From Pezicula radicicola (lineage: Eukaryota > Ascomycota > Leotiomycetes > Helotiales > Dermateaceae): a stretch of DNA of 64,000 bases. Position numbers and translations under genes: made by a program. Position 1 is the first letter of the stretch. Every line of letters starts with the position of its first letter. Positions 1 to 14,324 of the stretch are shown in pieces. The notes under the pieces are model-generated. The model saw nothing but the letters and a program-made list of their open reading frames with translations, was not told the origin of the DNA and made no database searches. The stretch spans positions 876,793 through 940,792 of the forward strand of contig PDUO01000003.1 in assembly GCA_003008705.1 (NCBI GenBank), written 5' to 3'.

Positions 1-3000
1 ATGTGTAGTAAGATTGCCGCTGTCAATGGTAAGCCTCGGAATGCCACGTTTGGTAACACAACACTAACTATCCTTAGGTCTCTAACAAAGAAAGTTTTCT
101 CTGTACACATGGGTTTCAGGAGCATCCGACTTCAAGTCGAGTCAGTTGATATACACGGCTTGCATGCAGTATCCCCATGCTTTTACCATATTTTGTTCAT
201 TGAGAAGAGAGAAAGATCCTCGTCTGTATCTCGTTTCTACCCAGCGTCACCCTCCACCAGCAAAACAAAACTCCACGTTGTGAAGCCCATCGGCCCATTT
301 ATCCCATCCCATTCACGAAAATTTAAATGTCCGAAGGACGCACATGGTTTTGCCTCTCCCTTTCCAGGGTTATGTTCGTTACCTAACTTTTCCAGTTGTG
401 GGTTGCGCATGCATCAAACAGGGCAAACCCCTGACCCGAAAACAATTCCCTACCTTCTACACCATATCTTGTATGTGTGTGTGCGGCGTGGCACACATCA
501 GCAAAACAAAACAGGCACACCAGATCACATCACCAATTACTGCGGCCGACTTGAGACGCCGCGGGGTATTCCTCACCTGTCAACACCTCTCTTTCCTTAT
601 TCCTTTCCGTCGGTTTCCCGATGCTCCTCGGGTTTTGATTGGCATGGGATTGGGGATGCGGGCCGGCACGCTTCTTTCTCCTTTCCTTCTTTCTCTTTTC
701 TATCTAGCTTGACATTGGCGGGTGTATGTCATTCGCTATGTTTGGGGCATTATGTACCTTCCGTAACATCGTTTTCGTGGTGGGCTTTGTTTGTGAATAG
801 CAAGGCTCTGCAGTGCAGTTTGTTTCTTGACCTTGCATAACGAGCAAAACGAGCATAAGAATTAAGGGGGGGAACAAGGTTATTACGGCAACGTGGTTGG
901 AGAATGACGTCTGCGAGGGGCGTTTGTGAAAGGAGTACATACGGTAACGTAGGTACGGAGCACAGCACAAAGTAGGTTTCGGGCATTTAAGGAAATGTGC
1001 TAGGTTGGGCTGCGATTACCAGCTTGTCAAGACTCCAGAAAAGCCTTTTTGCCCCCGTTGATCTTGTGGGATCTGGCTCTAGGTGCTGAGACCATCAGGT
1101 CCGTGATGCAGTGGTCGAATGCGGGGAAAACACCTCAGGACATTCATTTATTAACCGTTCGGCCTTCTTATCCAACCAGGACTGAAGGCTTCGGTTTATT
1201 ATCTCAAAGAACATTGCGCATGGAGGTGCATTGCCTCCTGCAGCAAAAGAAAGAGAGAGAAAAGGGTACAATACTACCATGAGCAGACCACTCGCTTTTC
1301 CAGGCTTTGGTGATGAAATATAGGGGGCTCGTTCAGTGGTGATGGCTTTAGGGGATAGCTTCGGGGAGTTCAAGGGCGTTCAAGGGCGTTCAGGGGCGTT
1401 CAGGGTGGGTTCAGGGGAGTGGTCGTGAACAAGCGAGTCGCAAGAACGCTGGCTCCCTGAAATAGCGAGAAGATAATACTCTCTAGGCCACTACAGTACT
1501 TCTGCCAATAAGGGAGTGGTCTATTCTAGTATGCCTCTACGGCAATTTCCACAACCTTTTAGGCCTACGGTCGCTAGCTAAAGTTACAAGATCAATCGCC
1601 CTCTTCAATTCCACTCCTTCACGGCTCTCTATGAGCAAGAATTGACGGCCTCCGATCATTTATCATTTACCGCCTATAACGGCTGTTTAATCAAGCCGGG
1701 TCGCACAATAACCATATCAACAGCGCTTGTTAAACTCTCTTTCTACTCTGCGGAGAAAAAACACTTGACATAGCGTGGTTGTATGCACTGACAACCCAAA
1801 GCAGACAGACCTGCAGCGGGAACCAGTTCCTTTTAGCATCTCCCCACCTACCGAAGGCGCTCTTAGCACTTTAAACTGTTAGTTTACAGTCCGGTGTGTA
1901 CAAGTCGATGTACCAAAGTCTATTTGCAAGGCGATGCAAGGCCAACTACTAGCGGTAGCTAAGAAGGGAAATGCCCGACTAGTAAGCCGCATTTCCAAGG
2001 CATCTAGGTTTGATCCTTCAAAGCTTCATCCGCGGGACTACGACTTAGCTTGTGGCATCAAGAACGCGAGAAAGGTTCATTTGCTGATCGATCGCTTACT
2101 ATTGTACTTAAACTTGCAAGTTAGCTCTTACACTTGTTACCAATCGATCTCCCCGCATCATGCCATTGTTCATTACCAGTCTCTGCCCAATACACGTCGA
2201 GCTTGACATGACTATTTGCAGTAGGTAAGCAGCCCCCCAAGCTTAGCAAACGGGCGAGGCGTCTGCCAAAAGATGCAAATAAATGAGTAGACTCTCGTGG
2301 AGATGAGGATTACCATGCCATTTCGGCCCAGGAATACACAAGCAATAATAACAGCTGCCACTGGACCGGGTACCCTGTCCCACGTGCTCTGACAAGGTTC
2401 CTGTCGATCCTTTCGCTTGCCCGGCTCCAGTTCCGAAAGGTCGATCGACGATTTTCAGGCGATCTTGGAAAATGAAGATAGGCGATTTGCTCCCTAAACC
2501 TCTGAATATAGCATTGATGAGAGGCTTTCGAGTACCCAAACTATAATTGGCAAGAGAAGCGCAAGCAATTCCATATTAAAACTTGGGTGTATGCTAGATC
2601 TAGCTGCAAGGCACTGTAGAATAGGCAGGTCGACCAGAGTCTAGCCATGACTCGCCCTAGTTTTAGTGAGTAGTACGAGTATTAGTCGCAGTGTTCCGTT
2701 CTCCGCGTCCCGCCTTCAGTCACACTGCACAAGGCATGCACTGCGTCGAGGAAAAGCAAGCCCCCGCCGTTATCGCACGGCGAAGTCCCAGCGTACAAAG
2801 TATGTACAACACCATCCATCATACCTCCACAGCCCGAGCTCTTGAACTGTTGAACTTTGCCTTTGCTGCGAGTTCTCAGACTCATCGGAGACAATCCTAA
2901 ATTTCCCGAGAGGACGATAACATGCAGTTCGCAATCCAAATCCTCCTTGAAACGTTTCGATCGCATAATAGAAGATACAGTCCTATATTGTGCATGTCGT

Positions 3001-5400
3001 GCATGAATCGTGATCCCAACTGGTGCATGCGATGCAAACCAGACAATGTACCTCTGTATTCCGTATGGATGAGGCAAACACTCTCGAACTACTGGCAATA
3101 ATAACTTTGAGTGGAAGAAACATGGCTTTTGAAAATGCCCATATCCATGTCTGTCAGCTTGTCCGGGGCAGCCGGAAGTCACTTCCTATAGCCCTCTCAA
3201 GGGTTATCGTGGCCTTTTTCTGGGGGGCGTCTGTTGAGTATGAAATGAGTTTCACATGGTAGGCGTCTCTTTTCAAACTTGAATTGTAATTTGCGATACG
3301 ATTCACTTCTCCGTACTACTGATGCTAATCGCATCACATATCCAATGGCACGGCCTATCACCTATAGACGGAATCAAACAGGCTGCTTAGCGCTTCCTTC
3401 AAGTCTTCCTCGAAGGATTCTTTCCCGTATTATTGTTGATTAGACAACGACGGCGGTCATGATTCGATGAACATACTAGTATCGCATGAACAAAAAATTT
3501 ACACTTTCCGATGGAGAAAAGCCGCTAGTCAGTTGCACCAGAACCGAAGGCCTTTGATAGGTACGGAAGCTTTCCTGGCGGATTGTGTTTATTGAAACAA
3601 GGAACTTGTTTGCATTATTGAGTCTAGAAGCCGAAATCTTTCCGAATCATGACCGCACTTACTTATCATTAGGTTTTGGCTACTCATCTTCAACTAATCT
3701 GGAGTCTACTTTAGTACGTAGGCAGACAGCATATTCATTTCATCTGCTAGTACACACAAATGGGGTAGCACAATGTCGCGGGCACTCACGCCCCTGCTGG
3801 CTCGTGGCTATCCCTGTGACAATCAGCGGCTGCGCACAGATTTTCAAGAGGTTCCCCTGTTCAGCCGCCTCCAACCGACTGCACTACTGACTCCATAATA
3901 ATTTGTTCACCAGCTACATCATTCATATTCAAGCAACCGACATGACCATCAGCTGGTCGGTGATGAGTCCTCGTCATGCATGAGTGGAGCGACTGTTGAA
4001 CTCTCCAAGATGGACTTTCTCCACGCAAAGAGAGCACTGTTCAAGCACCGGCCTGAATGACGAGCTTAAGTGAGCCGACATCATGCACTTTTCAAGTGCT
4101 CACAGGTCGTAAGCTGTCACCATCGGGTTGAACCGCCACTGGAATATACAGTACTAGACAGAGGCAAGTAAATATCGGCTTGCCGGCCCTGATTTAGTTC
4201 AAACTCGGACGACTTGTCTTGACTTTGTCCTCGAGATAGCACTTTACGTGTGCATCACCTCGTATTTCACCAGAAGACACATCTGCAGCAACATGGACTG
4301 CGATCATCCTATGTGCCTAACTGTCATGAGAACAGGTATTGTGTTGTGTGCGTTGCGGGTAGGTGCTCTGACATTTTTGCAATTTCGGACAAGAAAGTAC
4401 CTTCGTACCTACTCACTGACTACTAAGAAGCCATCGACGGGTAGTTTTAGTCTAACGAGCCGATGCCGCCAACCCCTCTTTCTTCTTTAGTATGATGAGG
4501 TTGTCCACGTGTAGTGGCAGTCTAGCACTAGCTAACAGCAAGTTTCCAGCGGCTGAAACCTTTTTCCTGGATGGTGTTCATACAGTTTCACTAACGTAGT
4601 AATTTGGAGACTTCACCGGCGTCACTTAGCTTTCCCACTACTCCGCAACTGCTTAGAGAAACATCAATTCGACGCCAATTAGTGGCAAAACGGCTTACCA
4701 ACCTCTTGTCAGCGAGTGACCACAGTGGTGCGTTGACCCAGAGCCAGACTCCCGTCATACGGTTCTTGCTCATTTCCCATTGTTTTATTTAATCTCCGGG
4801 CCATTTATAGAAAGATGGTGGTTGGGAGGTCTTGCCCCAAGTCTTATCCATCCATGGTACACTACGGAGAGTTTTTTTGGTGCCTTTGTTTTGGTATGAA
4901 CCATGACTGAGCGTGAGCTTTCGCACTCCCACCAAGCTGTAGCTCCACGCTCGCGCACTGATATACCAAGATTTCGAAAGGGTGTACCTGAATCCCACGA
5001 TGAATACGAGAAGGAATGTGGACCGCTCCTGCACCAAAACTCCGTCAAGAGGGTACCTGCACAAGATGCTTTCTCTCTGAGCCGTGCTGGGTCAACAGTT
5101 TCCTATAGCTGGCTATACCAAAGCACAGAGTATGGACGGGTACCTTGACCACATTGTGAAAAGGGTGTTCCTGAGCTAGAATGGTACTTGGGGACACCAA
5201 GGGCAGTGGGCTAGGAACCACAAGTACCAAGATATCGCGAGAGGCATGTCAAGCGACGGCGTGAACTCTTGTGGGCCGCAAGTAATTGTCAACTTTCAAG
5301 ACCCATCACGAACGGACCTCTTCTAGAAGCTTTCATGCCTATGTTTCACGTCTCTTCCATTTCAATGTTTGCTACCAAGCTCGAAACTACTGAACCACTT
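1..5400. other. Gene-free stretch, mixed composition
   Basis: I see no supportable gene here. A reading frame is open from base 1 to 840 on the plus strand, but its translation is low-complexity in places (Ser, Phe and Pro rich) and shows no domain, and no splice pattern extends it. Several other 60-170 codon frames overlap on opposite strands without family resemblance. The stretch holds a short 10-bp tandem repeat near 1369-1419, and around 4.95-5.2 kb a few imperfect copies of a motif like AGGGTGTWCCTGA. It may be old intergenic or decayed transposon DNA. Confidence 0.5.
1369..1419. repeat. 10-bp tandem repeat, about four units
   Basis: Consecutive 10-base units CAAGGGCGTT, CAAGGGCGTT, CAGGGGCGTT and CAGGGTGGGT run directly after one another, followed by a related partial unit. 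They lie in a gene-free stretch. The units differ by one to three bases, so the array is slightly diverged. Confidence 0.8.
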
Positions 5401-5418
5401 CCGTATGACATTATCTGT

Positions 5419-5937
5419 TTATCTGTTCTTAGTAAGAGCGCAGATTATGATGATAAGTGTCATCGTCTTAATGTTAGTAGCTGTGCTGTCTCTTGACTTG
5501 TGACAAGTTTCATGCGAGATCTCACAGCGACAGAAGAGGTCATGATAAATACGATCATGTAAGCCTCTACGAGTAGATCTCATCAAAAACAGGCCCCAGC
5601 GGCGCAAAGATTGGAACAGTACGTAGTAATAAAATAGTTTAGCTATAGAATTTTCCAGGTTTTGATGCGAAAGGAGTTGCGATCCTCGAGCCAACAAGAT
5701 TTCGCTTTGAGAATCGGAGAATTCTTCGGACACTCCGAAGTCTCTTGCTGAAGCCAGCGTTTGAAGGAGAATTCCAAGCGTGGGAATAGACATAAGCTGA
5801 GTAAGAGCAATCTCCTCTCTCTCAACTCTCATGCAAAGATAGATGTCGATCCAAGCCTGAACTGCGGTCTCTTCTTGAACACAAACAAACATTCTACTTC
5901 GAACAATGAAGCCAGGGCATTTTAGCTCATGCCTCAC
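5419..5937 (-). other. Unassigned open reading frame, possible gene fragment
   Basis: An open frame of about 170 codons on the minus strand stays open through sequence that looks coding-like. Its centre reads like an amphipathic helical segment (for example IALTQLMSIPTLGILLQTLA, then ASARDFG). There is no good ATG at the left edge: the first in-frame ATG is about 17 codons in. The frame is closed upstream by a TGA. The second half, after about residue 110, looks less protein-like. I do not recognise a family. It could be an exon of a decayed gene or a chance frame. Confidence 0.22.
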
Positions 5938-8700
5938 AGTTGTCCAGCCACTAGTGCTTCAAGTACACAATTGTGAATTTTCTGCAAGTTCCACGAAGTC
6001 TTCAGTGTGTGGGTTTGCTATGTTCTAATTCTGGCTATTCTTGCCCTTCGCCGCGCAAAATTCGATGCTCGTGTAGGCAATAATGACCTCACGAGTTCGT
6101 TCCCCTTGCATAATACAATCTCTGCGATGCATCTGATTCTATCTCGCCCGTAGCGAGGAAGAATTTATCATCTACCTTCCTCCAAGTCAGGTGGTCTATC
6201 CTTACTCGTTTTAGAAGAGCCTGCGTCGTAACCTGCAAGAGACCGTATAAACTGCAGTATTGGTACTATGTATTTGCATTTACGAGGTATATTTGCATCT
6301 GCAAACACAAGTGTACAAAGCCCCAGCCCTCTCATTGTTCCTCGGTTCCAAGGCAATATCTGCGGAAGACTCGATAGCCGCGAATAGTTTCGAGCCTACG
6401 AGATAATGGCGGTGAATGAGCATATGCCGGTATCTGCGGTAAATTCCAAATTGAAGTTCTAATCAGAGAATCTCAATGAGACATATCGAAATCCGGATAG
6501 CCACGTTCTTGTTAAAGTTTGCTTGACGCAGTAGTGTCTCGAACGTGAACGCCCTTGTAACCATTATCCAGGGTGTATTGGAACCGGCGTATCTCCTAAG
6601 GTTTACCGTTCTTTGAAGCAAAAATGTTTTGCTAGGTCGTGGAAGCTCGTGGGGCTGTTTAGACAGACAAGTAGCCTTCTGTGACTTGCTGTGTGGTATA
6701 TGAATTAGACCTTTACCAGGGTGGACACGTCCAAGCGGGTCCCTCGAAGTTTCTCACCGCTGAAGGATTAAGAAAAAAGAAAGAAATACTCCGTAGATCT
6801 TTAGAATTCACTTTGTTTTTATATATTAAACTACAGCATCTGGAAAAGCAATGATGCTTAAATTATGCCCCTTCCCTGTCCTTGCATGTTCCAGATTTTT
6901 ACCAGATCTACAAGATCCTGCAAGAGCAGCTTCTAATCCTATCTTAAGTCCTCTTTGGGCGCTGGGACAATGGAGAAATCAATGATATTGCTTTTGCAAA
7001 ATGAAAAAGCGCCGCAAATTGCTTTTCCCAAGCCGGTGCATACCCCCGCCGTCAGTGACGACTCGATCCTGCAAAGACCCTATGACCATGTATCTGAAAA
7101 ATGATAAGGATGCGTATCTCCCGTTATTGAGTTTCCACGATCTTACGGATGCACCGGATCTTCTCGCCTGTGTCTCCCAGATACTGCAGCCGCATTTATT
7201 CCTGGCTCCATCACAGGAAAGGCGCAAAAAGCATGTCCCAGTCATCGAGGGTGTTCGCAGTTGAATTTCTTTTGATATGTGATCTATCACCGAGCCAGAG
7301 GTTTCATCCCTTACGATGCGTTGTCTTGCCCAATTCTCATGTTTTTCTCTTCTCTGGAGACTCGTATGAAGTACATTCTCGTAAGATCTTCGACTCCTAT
7401 CTCGCTTGCTGCACTGGAGAGTGGGGTGCCCATTGGAGACATGGTAAATAAACAAATAATTGCTTCTGATATATGTTGGTTTTTTTTTTCTTTCTCCACT
7501 ACAACGGTGAACGGAGAGTAGTGTCACGAACACGTTTCCTTCATGATGTACCGGCCATACCCTAAAGTAGCTGCTATATTGCGGTCTGATATGAAAACGG
7601 TTTGCCGATCTGCTGCGTCTAGGCCTCAAGGGGTTCATCGCCTGTCGGGTTGGGTGCCTTCCTCTCGGTTCAAACACCCAACTACTCGTGTCGGGACAAC
7701 ATGAATCTCCATCTGCGACCCTTTACTGGAATAGTGATGATTTTTGTCAAAAATGGCACAGTTTTATGACGCCATATGAAGTTGTTTTTGGATTCAAAGA
7801 CAAGGAAGAAAGTCCGACGGCTTCAGGCCAACATGTTCCCCGGAAACCTGGGTATAGCTGTTGGCTGATATACCCCATAGCTGATCGAACTGCGCCTGAA
7901 AGCTGCAGTGTAGATGCACAAATTCACAACCCTCAAAAAACCAAAATACCTATCACTTCTCAATTATGGCAAGGCTGACAACTGATACTTACAGCCACCA
8001 ACCTTTCTAACAGCGTGAGGCGAGCAGAGGGCTTTTTGTCGGTGATCAAACCTGAGTGTGATGGTGTGGAGAATAAAAAGTTGTATTGGCTGGAAGGGTG
8101 CGACATACCCTGTAACGATGTTGTTTTTGGGTATGTTTCGTATATTTAAACTGCCCTTCTTTTCCTATCATGCCTCAACCTGAGCCAAACTTCAAGCGAC
8201 GTCAGGGTCTTTTTGGGCTGTGTCGCATTCCACATTCATGTCCCGTTGTGTGTGTCGTGTGGGTGGTGCCATGGAATGGGGTCAAGTTTGGTCATGTGTT
8301 CTTGCCCTTGACTTATAAGGTATATTATAGCTTTCAAGGGCAGGAACATACCCATAACTGCCATTATTTGGCTCAACAGGTTTAGGCATCATTAGAGTTC
8401 AGTTAATTCTTAGTAGCGAGCATGGTTTCATTTACCGTTATTTTCTTCTTCCATTTTTTCTCAGCTTGTTCTCATCTACCGCCACTGGCGAACTTTTATT
8501 ATGCAGGCACACTCGGTAGTTCCTGCATTAGAAGAGACACGGCTACTAGAGGTTATTGCCTGCCGCCTAAAGCTCTATGTTATGCCGCCATAGCAAAGTG
8601 TTTGTATCTCCTTGGAGACTGGGAAGTGGGGATGCATAGCCAGGTGGCCACTGTTGTCCAAATTATCAAATAGTTCTTATGTTGAAAATTGTGTATAGTC
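5938..8700. other. Gene-free stretch
   Basis: Only short overlapping frames are present, including a 232-codon minus-strand frame at 6979-7677 that overlaps four plus-strand frames of similar quality. That frame is rich in Arg and Ser, with no domain, signal peptide or helical pattern. I see no RNA gene or clear repeat. Confidence 0.45.
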
Positions 8701-11700
8701 TGCTGGAATGAATTTTCATAGAGTATGTCTTGGGCAGTAGTAGACAATACTCTTTGCTGATCCCAAATTGCTATAAACGACTGGCATTGGGCACTGGAAA
8801 GAGTCCTCGCCTGTTAAACCAGCCAGCTTTGTCTTCTTGCAATCTAGAACGAAGTATGTAATCTGAAGGAACCCAGCTCGTCGAGTAATAGTTTCGTAGT
8901 ATTCAAGAACAAGTGTCTTTAACTTCAATCTAATTTCATTTGCAAATACTAGACGAAATTTGCTAGAAGAGGAAAATATGATCGTGAGAGAAACACGCTG
9001 ACGGTATGATAACGCCCTCAAGGTGAGAATTTATCCTATTCAAATTACATACTTCGAAACGAAGATAGCTATAGTAGAACTTCCTTGTAGATTGAGCTTG
9101 GTATTCAGTACGTGTACTTCTTAGTTTCGACTTTAGATGAGCAAGGCGTTTTTCTACTGCAATGAGGGATGGATCTACTTCTCCCTCGCATTCAGAGTTA
9201 CCATTAATATCGTTCCTACATACAGTACATTAAAAGTCCGTCACCGTATAACTTGCCAGCTCTGACGTGGCTAACTTCATCTCTAAGGTTCTTGTTTGTT
9301 GTAGATAAGCCAATTCGAGATAAATCGACCATTGGTAGAAGCCTCAAAACTCTTTTATTGTACAAGCTTTTACACTATAATTCACTATTATCTTTCTAAC
9401 AGAACTTTGAATCTCCTTGCTGGATATATTCCGAGATGGAGTCGAGGAATGTTTAGAGACTGTAGTAGAGAAGCAATTTCAATAGACAAATGTGTTTTCT
9501 CTTTAGTTGACTTTGCTACAAGACAACAGATTGTTCCATAATACCATCCTCATCCTTTCTCTACAGCTGAATATAGACGTTCTGGTAGTTCGTGATTCTC
9601 TATAGAAAATGCCGCATACATCCTGGAATTAAGGGACATCAATCACCACCAAGAGCATCTGCCTAAAGCACAGTCTCTATATACTACCTTTGGACCAAGA
9701 TTTCCAGGTTGGGAAGTAGAAGGCACCTCTTGCCAGCATAAGTATCAAGACACTCCCGTGGTTAGCCATAGCGTATTTGGAACTGAATGTAATATTTCAA
9801 ACAAGTTTGGCTGATGTGGTATCAAGTACTCGAAATTGTCACTCAATCAATAGCTACTCAATCTAGCTAGTGAAGTGTATGTACCTAAAACTCTTTCTGG
9901 GAGGTGAAAACTTGGTGAACAGTGACAGAGGTAGCAGTAGTCCAATGATTCTTCACGAATGAAGAACAATGGTATTGTAAGGTAGAATAACTACTACCAA
10001 CTGATTTTGTTGCTAACAGAAAGCCTAGAACGTTATAAGGAAATTTACGGACTATGTTCCTTTGAGGTCTATTTTTCATGGCATATCGTTCTGACTACTT
10101 TAGTCTACCTAAATGCATTGATTGCATAGTAAGTAGGAACAGCCTTCTATAAACCTTTTTCTAGTATTTGTAACCGCCAAGTAAGTTATTTTAGTCGAGT
10201 GGTCTGGATTCAGTGAATTGTCAAAATCATGTAGTTACTACGGTCTATACTTCGGTTACCTTTAGACGTAACCATCCAGGTTGAACTACAATTTCTGGCA
10301 TACAGAGAAATCTTTTTTTCTATGCCGATTAAAAAATACTCTCTTCTCATTTAAAAAAAAAAAGTCTAGAAACTTGAGAATATTTCGTACTATAAGCTCT
10401 CCCAAGACCTATTCTGCTCTGCAATCTTCTTTATAAGGACGGCTGTCTATGCCCTTTTGTGACTAGGTAAGTTACTTCAGAAAAAGTGATATTCCGTTGT
10501 TATATTTTATTAGAGTTTCTAGCTTATTAACATTCGCCAGCAATCGACAATTTCATACCATACTTATTCTTAAAATGGCCAATCCTGCGTAGTCTTTCTC
10601 TAATGGATTTAACTAAGCTCTTCTTCTAATTGTTTATATTTCCAGAGACCGCATCAGTCCTCTCAATAATCCCAATTCATTACTTCTATTTTCTTTCTGA
10701 TTTCATTTTATGGAAGGCAAGATCTAGTCGAATGCAGTGTGATGTAACATTAAACAAGTCAAATGGGTTTACTTAAATAATTTACTCAAGTCAAGTGAAT
10801 AACACAAGCAGAGATTTATTCAAACTTTGACAATCGTCAAAGTTTAGTTAGTTGCCTAAATGATGTTAGCTACGTGGCGGCGTTGAATTCCATGGAAGAC
10901 TTTCTAGTTCCTACAGAGATTCCTTGTGGGAGTAAGGGCTCTCCAAGATGTGTCTTGATTCAGACATAATACAGTAGCATTTTAGAAAAGTTCTACTTTA
11001 TTTTATCATTTTTGTTTAGTGCTTATAATCATTACCGTTGGTTATGAGTTTTCTAGAAAAAGAACCAGGAAAAAAATTAGCAAGCATGTCACAGTTTTAC
11101 AGATGCTTTCATTCAGTCATTCTTGATAGTGATACTTTCTCCGACGTTTGACTCTAGATAGCCTTAAGACCCGTATTTGCTTATAAGCGTTGTTCCAACA
11201 ATGTCATTGGGATATATGATATAGAGGTCCGAGAATTCTTCTTGCATAGAGGCGGTGCTTTTTGCCAGTAAGCTAAATATGTGCTTCTTTCTTCATAGTT
11301 GCAGATATCCAGATGTGTCTTCACTTTGCTTAAAATTGGAGTGGAACTTAGAATTGTAAGGTTATAGTATTCTGTTGAATCCAGTGAATATATGGGAATA
11401 GTCATATGATTACTCACTACAAGCAGGCCCATTCTGGCACTCTAGCTTCCACACAGAACACAGAATCCACCACTATTGCCACCACCTATTGCTGTCCATA
11501 TTATGCCTATTCAACATATTCGATCTTGTACTTTCATCAGTGATTGCGCTGCTAACATTTTGACTTCTTGACTGTTTGCTGGTGTTGCAGTGTTTCACTC
11601 TCCATCCATTTACCAACTAAACCAAGATTCTTCTACGATTACTTTACTGTTCCTAAAATTGTATAAACCTCTGTAACGTGTTATTACTTTGCGTGCGAAG

Positions 11701-14324
11701 GAGAATTTGGGAGATACTTGTCTTATATTTACTATAACTATTTATCAGAAGAATCAGAAGCCGCCAAGTCATGAAAATATTGGGAAATTCGGGCCATCCA
11801 CTTCATTGAGCCAATGGGTACCTTTCCACATACCTTATTCTGAAGACTCAAATCTCAAGGAGATCATTGCCTTCATCATTTGTTCCATCCCTTGCATAAA
11901 TTGTGCAATTAATATCATCACAACTAGCCCACAGACACAGACCTGTCCTCCAGAACTATGCTGATCTCCGACTACTAAATTAAGTATTTCCAATATCCTT
12001 CCCGCTACATCCATTTAATCACCCTCTAAAAACCTCCATTATTGTGTGCAATCGGCCTGCCTTAGTCTTTTTGAAGACTACAGAGGCATGGATGATTCTC
12101 GGAAGCTCTCTTATTCGTGTACGGTAGGTGGATTATTTAGATCATAGAGGCAGTTGTTTTCGTGGGTGATTTTCTCTCCCAATCACGACTCAGTCTCCAA
12201 AAGTGCTGTCCGTAGGAGGTCTGACTCCCAAGCAAGTCCTGCTACACCGGTGTGTGGGTAGACCGCTGGCGAAATGGGTATTTCGAGCGTCTAACTACAT
12301 CTAGCCATTTTTTGATAATGAATAACGGTCCTTCCTCTCAATACCTGCACGTTAAGTGTAAGTAAACTCTAATTTACGGATTCTCGCTAGTTTTGCGCTA
12401 GTCCCCCCTTTCTTTCTATTTCGGGTTCGTTCGCGAGATCCCTTCTCTCGCACCTTCCTCGCCATTTGAGTACATCAAATTGCCCGCACCTTCCACAACA
12501 ATAAGGTACGAGCATAACAACGTGAGATTCGTGTGAGACTAGGTTTTACCACCCAAAATTGCGCGCAATTGCACACCGCTCAAAACGCTCGACTCTCGGG
12601 CAACACCTCGCTCGCGAAACGTCACGAGTCGTCCGACACTCAAACTGTCTTCCAGTTCACGACCCCCTCCCGTCGCCCATTCCTCCAACCACGCTCTTTT
12701 TATAATTATACGCGTGGCCAATCCTATCAAATTATTTAGATAGTACCACCCAACGACAGACCCAATATTTGAGGCGCATGTACATGTCTAATCACAATGC
12801 AGGTCTACGAAAAATGAACCTCATAAGTTATTTGACGGTTGCTTTCTTGGGGATCATTTCAATCAGAGTACATAATGAATAATTCAGAATTTCAAAATTG
12901 AAATTACAGCATTCGATTAACAAAGCTATATCTTTTGATCTATCTCCTTCAATTCATTCTTGCGCACGCTTTAAACAACTATAGCATTCAAGTAAGCTGC
13001 TTAAGTCAAAGTTACCTTGGTAGACCAATAAGGCACTATTATAAAACATGAAGGGCTTTGAAGTTGGAAAGACATGCTATGCTACTTGTAAGATAACATC
13101 CCACAGAGCATTCTAAGGAGTAAGTCAAAAACTATGCTGTGTTCTTGAACTTTAGTTGTTTAGGGAGTGACCTAAAATCCTTCGACTTTTTGAAAAGTCT
13201 CTTGAACCCCTGATCTTGTAGGCCTTGAGACTGAACAGGATGATGATAGCTCTCCAATAGTGAACCAAAAAGTACGAAACAATTGTTAACATGGCATTGC
13301 TATATTGCTATAAACAAATGTAACCGGATAAGTTGAGGATGGTCGTACCCATATCTTTCGCAGCAATTGCACATTCGACCAGTCTCCCCTATTATGCAAA
13401 TGCGTAACTGGATACACACTCACAATATTACAGGTCACAGTAAGCCTTGAGGATTGTAAAGAATTACAAGCCAAATATAGAAGATTGTCAAAAATACTGC
13501 TAAGTATATAGGAATTCATTCTCTACGTTACGCGGAATAAGAGTATTCAGCAACTACAATTTTTACAATTAAGACGTTTACCTGTCCAAGTTCATAGGGA
13601 CCTTGTTTGAAGAGTTAATAACTTGTTGTAAATGAATTAGAACCAACTTTTAACTGCTTCTTTCCACTAACCGATAAAAATCAAACTGTAACCTTTTACT
13701 ATGCCAGCCTTTAATTAGATAGCTTTCTAAATTGGAGTAGATTCTTTATCTTCTAACTAGGTAATTGATCTACTATTCCATAAGGTCAAAGGCCAAAAGA
13801 GATTGGGGAACTATACTAACAAAGGAATAAATCGCTTAACCTATAAATCCATTCCTAATTTATAACTTTTGATGAAGTAACTTGTTTACTATGTAGATAA
13901 ATTCCATAAGAACTTAGTAAGTAAGCGTTATATATCGGTTGTGGTTATTGGATTCGTTGAGAAAAAAGCTGCCCAGTTTATTCCAATGGCCTTCCACATA
14001 GTATACTTAGCTCAATAACCGCCAACACTAAATATTACTATGCTTACTTTGCCCCGACTAGTTCAAAGTCAAGTACTATACTTCCAGGAACAAACGATGC
14101 TTTCATTTTTCTTTTAAACATCAAATATATACATTATTGGCGCAACTTTGACACTAAAACAGCCTTCTACTGATGGAATAAACTGGCTAATGCTTGAAGG
14201 TTTCTCTGAAGCCTTCAAATATATAGCACTCAAGACTTGAAAACAACTTCCGCCACAAAGACGCTCAGAGTGCAGCCCTGAACATCACCATAAACCCCAA
14301 CCTCTAACATTCGACATTATCCTC
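8700..14324. other. AT-rich gene-free block, RIP-like decay
   Basis: This block is visibly richer in A and T and poorer in CpG than the gene-bearing part of the window, and stop codons are dense in all frames. Its frames rarely exceed 90 codons. This is how transposon-derived DNA altered by repeat-induced point mutation looks in many ascomycetes. A more GC-rich islet at about 12.40-12.74 kb, with several CG-containing words, interrupts it. I could not match any transposase or reverse-transcriptase motif. The RIP reading is inference from composition only. Confidence 0.5.

Noticed and set aside
1..840. 279-codon frame open at the left edge
   Set aside because: Ser/Phe-rich, no domain, overlapped by another long frame, and no splice or start evidence; probably chance.
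2682..3182. 166-codon minus-strand frame
   Set aside because: No recognisable motif; shares the interval with frames on the other strand.
6979..7677. 232-codon minus-strand frame
   Set aside because: Arg/Ser-rich random-looking protein, overlapped by several plus-strand frames of equal quality; no ATG-context or family support.
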